In this document: piece after piece, positions 58,169 through 64,000 of the stretch
How the letters are laid out: each line of letters opens with the position of its first letter
How positions within the stretch are numbered: the first letter of the stretch is position 1
Origin: Actinomortierella ambigua
Taxonomy: Eukaryota > Mortierellomycota > Mortierellomycetes > Mortierellales > Mortierellaceae
NCBI GenBank assembly: GCA_016098155.1
Contig: JAAAJB010000122.1
Location: 1-64,000, forward strand
Reading direction: 5' to 3'
DNA: 64,000 bases
Made by a program: the position numbers and the translations under genes
Notes under the pieces: model-generated
The model's input: the letters and a program-made list of their open reading frames with translations, nothing else
Database searches by the model: none
What the model was told of the DNA's origin: nothing

Positions 58169-59111
58169 ATGGCGTCGATTCTTGCACGGACAGCAGCACG
58201 CACCCTCTCCGCCACCCCTGCACGCTCGCTGCACTCCTCCGCTGCCATCCTCGCCGAGGAGAAGCGCGGTCTCTTTGCTCGCCTCAACCCCTTCGCCAAG
58301 AAGGGCGAGTCTGAGCAGCCTCAGCAGACCCAGGAGGCCTCTGCCCCCGCACAGTCGCTTGAGGTCGAGATCAAGGACAAGGAATACTATGCACCTCCAA
58401 GGTTAGGACCTCCCACCACCACAACTACGACAGCGGATCAGATCGGACAGGAGGATGATTGCCCTTGATCTACGACCTGTGAGACTTTCGATCATTTGGC
58501 GATCTGGGTCCTACAAATACGACCGGTGAACTTACCAACACTTTTTACCTCGACAAAAAAATATAATATAGCTGGAAGGGCGAGTACAAGGATCTGACAG
58601 AGAAGGAACTTGCACATGCTGTCCGCACAGCTGCCGCTACTGTCATCGACACCCCTATTACCAAACTGCACAAGGTGGACATCTCTCAGCCTGCTCTCAA
58701 GTTTAAGGCAAGTTTTCTTTTTTTGTGCGCCTGTCATCATTGGCAAACATTTTGTTTGTTTTGCTTTTCGTACCTTCTCAACTAACTTTAGGCTCTTCCC
58801 TGAATCTCACTTTCAATCAACCAAACCACGATCGACAGGTCCTGAAGGCGTGCATGGTGGAGACTGGACACGAAATTCCCAACAAGGACTTGAACGAGAT
58901 CAGCACATTACGGGATGTCGTCCATGTGTTGCACAACAACGCCGTTGCTGCGAAGGAGGCCCTCGACCCCAAGGGTCACGCTGTTGCCGAGTGGTTCGCA
59001 CGTCAGCAGGAGCAGAACAGCCTCCCCAACAACGTCGTCTTCATTCCTTATAAGAAGGAGCGTGGCATTCCTGTTGAGGAGCGCAGGACACCCAACAAGC
59101 GCTTCCTGTAA
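58169..59111 (+). CDS. mL50-like mitochondrial ribosomal protein, 213 aa
   Basis: Exons 58169-58401, 58572-58707 and 58839-59111, in frame. The N-terminus (MASILARTAARTLSATPARS, then LHSSAAILAEEKRG) is a textbook matrix presequence with a likely cleavage after LHSSA. The core has WKGEYKDLTEKELAHAVRTA, ISQPALKFKVLKACMVETGH, EIPNKDLNEISTLRDVVHVL and YKKERGIPVEERRTPNKRFL. The phosphopantetheine-domain-like 'LKFKVL...E.G..IPN..L..I.T..DVV' pattern is the hallmark of the mL50 (MRPL50/39S-L50) family. Intron 2 uses a GC donor (GCAAGT at 58708) with a normal CAG acceptor. Family call is by motif only; another acyl-carrier-like mitoribosomal protein is possible. Confidence 0.75.
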
Positions 59112-59339
59112 ACAGAAAATATCGGTGCTGTTTTCAGTTGTGTGTAGGATACATCTTTTCGGTTGTTTGCATTTTTTTTGCTGTTAATAGATATTTTTTT
59201 TCCGCATCAATGCCAGGGCATGATTATTTGTGTTTTTCAGAAAATGCTTGAGAGATTCGAGATGACACAATTCTATATTTTACTTGTGTGTGAGAGGAGA
59301 TGCGGATGAAAACTAAAAACAAAAAACTAGGTGTGGGAA

Positions 59340-61438
59340 TCATTGGTCGTCTTCTTCAGAGCTGCTTTCGCCATCGTCTGTCTTCTTTGTGATCCGTGAG
59401 ACTTCAATGATCCGCATGCCGTTCCGAGCTTCCTTTATCCGCTGCCAGCGACCAAGTTTATGTTCTTGACCAATGGCTGCCACGATCACTGTCCGCTTCG
59501 ACATGGAAGGCTGGTACAGCTGAAGGTCGTTCACGAAACCGATCTGGAAGAAAGAGAAAGGGAAAATAGCGAGGAAGAGCATTTAGTTAGTCATATCCAC
59601 ATGAAAAAACCGACATTGGCAACAAAACACATGAGAGTATGAAAAAGGTGAAACTTACGGCTGGAATCTTGCTAATGAGGCCAAACGACTTCATGTTCTT
59701 GCCAATCTGCCATACCCGAATGGTACCATCCCACGATCCACTGATAAACATGTCCGAATACCGCAATGATGCCAGTGCCGAGATCCAATACGGCGTCTCG
59801 ACGCCTCCACTGGGCATGTCGCCGCCACTGCTATAGTCAAGCGGCTGTGTATGGAATCCATGAGCGAGCGGCATCGAGTAGACAGCCTTCTTCTTGTTGA
59901 CGTTCCATAACGAGATCGTGCCACTGTCGCCACCCGTCAAAAAGTTCTCCTCATCAATCATTGCAATGCAGTCCATTGAACCCTCCAAGAAGACGGGATC
60001 CTTCTTCTCGACCATGATAAAGCCACCGTCGGGCCCTGGCTTGGCCACCATCTCTGGCTGATCCTTCTTCTTTGCTGCCTCTGTATCGTCCATGTCTGCA
60101 CCCCCACGCTTCTCGGTCTCCTGCTCCGCCAACGTCAGCTTCTTGGGCCGGATGAACCCACCACCTCGGAAAACAAGCTGGGACTCCTCCACAATCTTCC
60201 ACAGACGCACGGTGCGATCCCGTCCACCTGTCGTGACACAGTGCTCCTTGGACAGCGAGTCCACGGCCATGATGGAGTCCTGGTGACCAAACAATGTCTC
60301 GATATAGCTCAGTTCGTCCACGTTCCACAGCTTGACGGTTCGGTCGCACGAGGTCGAGTACAGCTGGTTGTTGGCCCCCTTCCGGAAGGCCAGGCTCGTG
60401 ATGGTATCCTTATGCTGATGCTTGAAGCAGTGAATGAGCTTGTCCTCCTCGATCGACCACAGATTCACCTTCTTGTCCTTGCCGCCCGAAGCCAAGTACT
60501 TGCTGTCTGAACTCACGGCCAGCGCAATCACATGGTCGGTGTGCCCTTCAAAATTGGTCACACCCTTACGACCACCAGGAAAAACCTTGAGCTTCTTGCC
60601 TGTCTTGAGATCCCACTTGATGATCGAGCCATCCTTCGATCCAGAGTAGCCGTACAGTCCGTTCTCTGTCGCGGCGACCGACGTTGCTGACAGTTGGTGA
60701 CCTCTGCATGTCTTCAGGGCGGTGTTCACATCCACGGGGAACTTGAATGTCTTGGCCAGGTGACGATGGAGGCGTCCCTGGACCTCAAGCTGAAATAGTG
60801 GTAGAAAGGGGGGAGATTGCAAAACAGAACTGAAGAGTTAGGGTACGGAACATTATCTGGAATGAAGGATCCGAGCAATTTGAAGCAACATGAAAAGGAA
60901 CGTACGGCATCCTGTTGCAAGCGCGAAGCAATGTTGTCGCGATCAATCTCTTCTGCGTCATATCCATATTCGTCCTCTATCGAGTTTGAGTCCAAAAAAA
61001 ACGTAAGGTAGCGATATTGTTAGTTGAAACATGCGCATTGTAAACTATGCAATTCTCTTTCTTTTTTTTTTCTTTTGAAAAAGACTCACCTTTGGCGGCC
61101 TCGAGCGCACTGATATAGTTTTTGGCCAGACGCAACCGCTTCTGTGCTGCCGTTTCGTTCAGAGCCTCATCATCCGATCCTTCCGAGTCGCGGAACTCCA
61201 GGTCCATGTCATCAATGCCACCAGCGCCAATCTCATCCTCGTGATCGCCATCGTCGTCGTCCGCTGCCGTTGTTGCTGCACCCTTCTTCGATCGACGACC
61301 GCCCTGATCACCGACTTGCTTGCGCTTCTTGCCAGTATCCACCTTAGGCGCTGGGTTGATGACTTTTTGTTTTTTGGCACCAGGCCTGCCGCCACCACCA
61401 CCGTTCTTCTTCACAGGCGCAAAGAATGGATCAGACAT
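59340..61438 (-). CDS. RRP9: RRP9 (U3-55K), U3 snoRNP WD40 protein, 584 aa
   Basis: U3 snoRNA-binding WD40 protein of the SSU processome (Rrp9/U3-55K), needed for 18S rRNA processing. Exons: 61438-61090, 60976-60906, 60789-59659 and 59543-59340, in frame. The N-terminus MSDPFFAPVKKNGGGGGRPG is basic and low-complexity, then acidic, then helix AAQKRLRLAKNYISALEAAK. EDEYGYDAEEIDRDNIASRL runs into LEVQGRLHRHLAKTF (diagnostic for the family). The WD repeats include YSGSKDGSIIKWDL, ASGGKDKKVNLWSI, YSTSCDRTVKLWNV, TTGGRDRTVRLWKI, LTGGDSGTISLWNV and ISGSWDGTIRVWQI. The tail has VVAAIGQEHKLGRWQRIKEA and an acidic end. Convergent with the mL50-like gene (228 bp). Confidence 0.95.
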
Positions 61439-61976
61439 GATGACTGGAGTGATATTTCGAGTTTTGAGGCCGTCGGGGGAGAAGGGAAGGTGCGGGAAAA
61501 AAAAGTGCTGAAATGTCAATTAGATACCAAACTTTGAACAAATGTCAATGTCAGGATATGATGTATGGATGAATGGTTTAAAGTCTTTGGAAGTGGATGA
61601 TGAAAGATGCAGAATGAACTTCCAGTGGAGAGGAGGAAGGAGGGAGGCAACGGGCAAGGCACATTCACCCCATGCAAGTGTGCTGGCTAGAAAAAAAATA
61701 AGCCTGCTTGTGGCTTAGGTTTGTTTTCGCTGGCCGCGCTTGGACGAATTGAGAAAATTGGTGGCGACCTAAATTCGATCTCAAAGCTTTAAAGCTCACG
61801 TATCTTCCATGAGGATGCCCGCCTGGAGAAAATACAGCACCACAGCAACCTCCTTGCCGGCTGCTCTCCGTCGATTAAAGGGAGTGCTTTCACCACCAAT
61901 GTCATCCTTCTTCCCAAGCTGTGGCATGCACTCTGAGTTGTCCAACCGACTAAATCCTTCTTGAGCTCTTCCAAGC
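61439..61976. other. Spacer upstream of RRP9
   Basis: RRP9 promoter side and unassigned DNA. No TATA box or gene was recognised. Sequence from about 61780 on may already belong to the decayed LINE. Confidence 0.4.
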
Positions 61977-63170
61977 CGAGCATCGGATGGAACACACTCC
62001 GACTACTCGAAAAGCAGGAGGCCTAGGAGTCATTGAGCCCGAAGCCCAGGCCTTTGATTTCCAGGCCTGTCACATCGCCAACATGGCCTTTCTACATCCC
62101 TCGAGCGGACACCAAGTCATCCTCGACATCATGCAGGTAAGAACAGAGGCCACCTCACCTTGGCTGCCCTAGCAGCGCCTAGCACCACGGGATGCGCACT
62201 ACGCGCCTCCCTGGCATCAGTGCCCTTCTCGATGCCAACACCCACCTCTCAGACGCCAAAGATGGTATAGTCAACCTTCTAAACCTTGGCACCTAGACTG
62301 TCCTGGACCCCCCTATATACTGGTGGCTCCTCAAAGACACAGACAACACCGGCACTCCCTCTTTACATAGCCGAGGCCTGGGTGGCTATCCGCCACTCCC
62401 AAGAAGACTTGTACATGTTCGCTACTAGGTCTACCTTTACAGGTCGTCGTCACCTTGCGTGGGCTAAACGGGCTGTGTATATGTGGTAATGCCCTCCCCT
62501 TGCAAGCTGGCACCCGATTATTCACCCCGCACCCGAACAGTTTGACCCTAACATTCGGGCCCGATCCACCCTCAGAAGAACGCCCCTCTCTATAAGAGCA
62601 CTACACGCGATCTGCGTAGCTTCTACAGCCGTGCCTGTTGGACACCTCCAGCCTTCGCTACCTTCCTCTCAGAACCCAGATCCAGGAACGGTCAGGTCCA
62701 AACTCTGGAAAGATGACATTCCCCACCAGGCGCGCACGTTCTGGTGGCGATTCAAGCAAGGCCGTCTCCCGTGTGGTACTCTCCGCCAACACTTGTGGAA
62801 TATGGACGCAGCTCACGATGCCCCACGATGCCAAGTGCCTTCCCAAACCAAAAAGCACTACGTTTACCAATGCCCCGCCCTGCGCCTTGCCTGGCGCTCT
62901 ACCCTGAGCGACCACACTCTCAGGTCCGACTGGTCAGATGGGGAGCTCTGCACGCTTCTCTCCTTTGACTGGCCCAAGGCGAACCCTTGTGAATCAGATT
63001 TTCTCTTGTACACTCAACTCAATGCCTGTGTGATCCTAGACGTGAAGATGTACCAGTACGCGGTAAATCAGAACAGGCCTTTCAGTCTCAATGACCCCCT
63101 CAAATATTTAGAAAAACAAACTGTCCTCATTATTGCCCCAAACAAACTGAAGATATGCCGGGCTGCTTAA
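61977..63170 (+). mobile_element. Decayed LINE (non-LTR retrotransposon) C-terminal fragment
   Basis: Translated pieces on the plus strand recall the region after the reverse transcriptase of LINE-type elements. At 61987-62100 comes RKAGGLGVIEPEAQAFDFQA, the conserved 'GGLGV..P..Q..A.......' block. At 62700-62900 comes LWKDDIPHQARTFWWRFKQG, RLPCGTLRQHLW and HYVYQCPALRLAW, which is the zf-RVT (zinc-binding) pattern 'LW...IP...R.FLWRL..GRLPT...L' with its C-x-C...H-x-x-x-x-C partly kept. The pieces are in different frames with stops between, so this is a relic. No RT catalytic motif (YADD-type), endonuclease or 5' end is in the window. A frame stop at 63168-63170 could be the original ORF end. 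Confidence 0.6.
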
Positions 63171-64000
63171 TCCCAGTAAAATTCAATACCATGAAAAAGA
63201 ATGCATTCCTAGCGGACAAAGCAAGAAAATTGAAGGTCAAAAATTCTTGCAAGGGTCGGTCCAATATAATCTCCCTGTTCTACACATGTAGCTAAAAGCG
63301 GATAGACCACACAATGGTGTGATTTCATGCCCTTTTGCGGGCATACACATGTTCATTCAAGGGCTTTTGTTCACAGAATACGACAAATTGCGATGAGCCG
63401 TACATGATTGTCTATCGCAGTCGGGATCGCCCACCTGTCATTATCCGTCAACTAAAAACTGGAAACACCAAACTGGAGGAGAAGTGAAAAGGTTTTGACT
63501 CGCGATTTGAGCTCGATACGAAAAGTGCACCACGGTTTGCGCGGCTACATACAGACACCATATCACTACACTCGCATCTACTTCGAATTACACCCAACAT
63601 CTTTCAGCATGAAGAATTGATGTACTGTACAGAAAGAAACTCAGGGGGGCAAGATTTGAACCTCCTAGATCGTTATGCACGGGAGGCGAAATTGTCGTCA
63701 ACAGACTGGCCCTCAAGCCCCCTTGAGATCTGTCGAAGTCAAAACACACTTAAAGGGGCCACAGACCGTAGAGGTATGTTGACACACCTGGAGGACATGA
63801 ACAAGAATATGGTCCCATACCAATGACCTCCAACGAAAACAAAGACAAAGCAACAACTAACAGCAACTCCTGAGTTATCACTAATGCCCCTCTCCCCCTA
63901 ACATGCTATGCCAAACAACGTCCTGTCGTACATTACCCGACCCATAGCTCCCATCTGCACACAGGACTAGCTGGACTTTAGCCTTCCTTGTGTTAAGCTT
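63171..64000. other. Right-edge region, no supported gene
   Basis: Open frames are short and without domains. Two adjacent hairpins lie at 63308-63321 (CACAC/GTGTG) and 63327-63344 (ATGCCC/GGGCAT), and a tRNA-like fragment follows at 63643-63723. The area may be the 3' tail of the LINE relic plus flanking DNA. Confidence 0.4.
63643..63723 (-). ncRNA. Degenerate tRNA-like sequence
   Basis: On the minus strand a stretch of 81 bases begins AGGGGGC and ends GCCCCCCT, able to pair like an acceptor stem with one extra C. Just inside the 3' end lies GGTTCAAATC, close to the RNA polymerase III B box (GGTTCRANYC) and the T loop of tRNAs. The T stem has one mismatch. A good A box or D arm and a readable anticodon are missing, so this is more likely a tRNA pseudogene or the head of a SINE than a working tRNA. 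Confidence 0.3.

Noticed and set aside
1..64000. Secondary-metabolite, defence or prophage-like gene cluster
   Set aside because: No polyketide or peptide synthase, terpene cyclase, NLR-type or nuclease/toxin modules were recognised; the content is housekeeping genes plus a few unknowns.

Overview
The window is nuclear DNA from a fungus. Genes are split by short introns (mostly about 40-180 nt, GTRNGT donors, CTAAC-like branch points, YAG acceptors). They include fungal-type factors such as an HPt phosphorelay protein (YPD1), an arrestin-related adaptor with PY motifs and a Bem3-like PX-PH protein. Intergenic DNA is rich in poly-T/poly-A runs and GA, CT, GGAT and CAC microsatellites. Intron density and overall style suggest an early-diverging lineage (Mucoromycota/Mortierellomycota-like); that placement is an inference, not proven here.

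Layout. 1-4.1 kb: a small secreted protein, an ATX1-like copper chaperone whose conserved reading frame lacks an ATG at the expected place, and an RBBP9-like serine hydrolase. 4.5-11.5 kb: the large nucleoporin Nup205/Nup192. 11.7-18.8 kb: LSM7 with an RGG-rich N-terminus, a SET-domain protein, and Elongator subunit ELP1. 19-23 kb: a RasGEF (Cdc25-type) protein, then about 1.4 kb of microsatellites. 24.4-28.4 kb: the histone N-alpha-acetyltransferase NAA40, an acidic/basic protein of nucleolar type, and a secreted protein built of about 19 copies of an eight-residue acidic repeat. 28.4-31.9 kb is gene-poor. 32-37 kb: YPD1 and a Bem3-like PX-PH protein that stops inside its PH domain with no RhoGAP domain following. 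38.6-44.5 kb: a Tim44-like mitoribosomal protein (mL45/Mba1) divergent from the U-box E4 ligase UFD2. 45-47 kb: an unrecognised nuclear-looking protein. 47-50.2 kb is gene-poor. 50.2-51.9 kb: an arrestin-related adaptor. 53.3-61.4 kb: an unrecognised acidic protein, a small mitochondrial-looking protein, NOC4, an mL50-like mitoribosomal protein and RRP9 (U3-55K). 62-63.2 kb: a decayed LINE C-terminus with a tRNA-like fragment beyond it.

Genes are mostly arranged as alternating convergent and divergent pairs with 80-500 bp spacers. They are largely housekeeping genes. NOC4, RRP9 and probably the 26.1-27.5 kb gene act in small-subunit ribosome assembly, and mL45 and mL50 in the mitoribosome. 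LSM7, NUP205, ELP1, UFD2 and NAA40 serve RNA, transport, tRNA modification, ubiquitin and chromatin functions. I found no biosynthetic or defence cluster. The most unusual items are the polyacidic secreted repeat protein, the small secreted protein, the truncated PX-PH gene, the RGG-extended LSM7 and the ATG-less ATX1 frame. Exon coordinates below were worked out by eye from splice signals and frame continuity.
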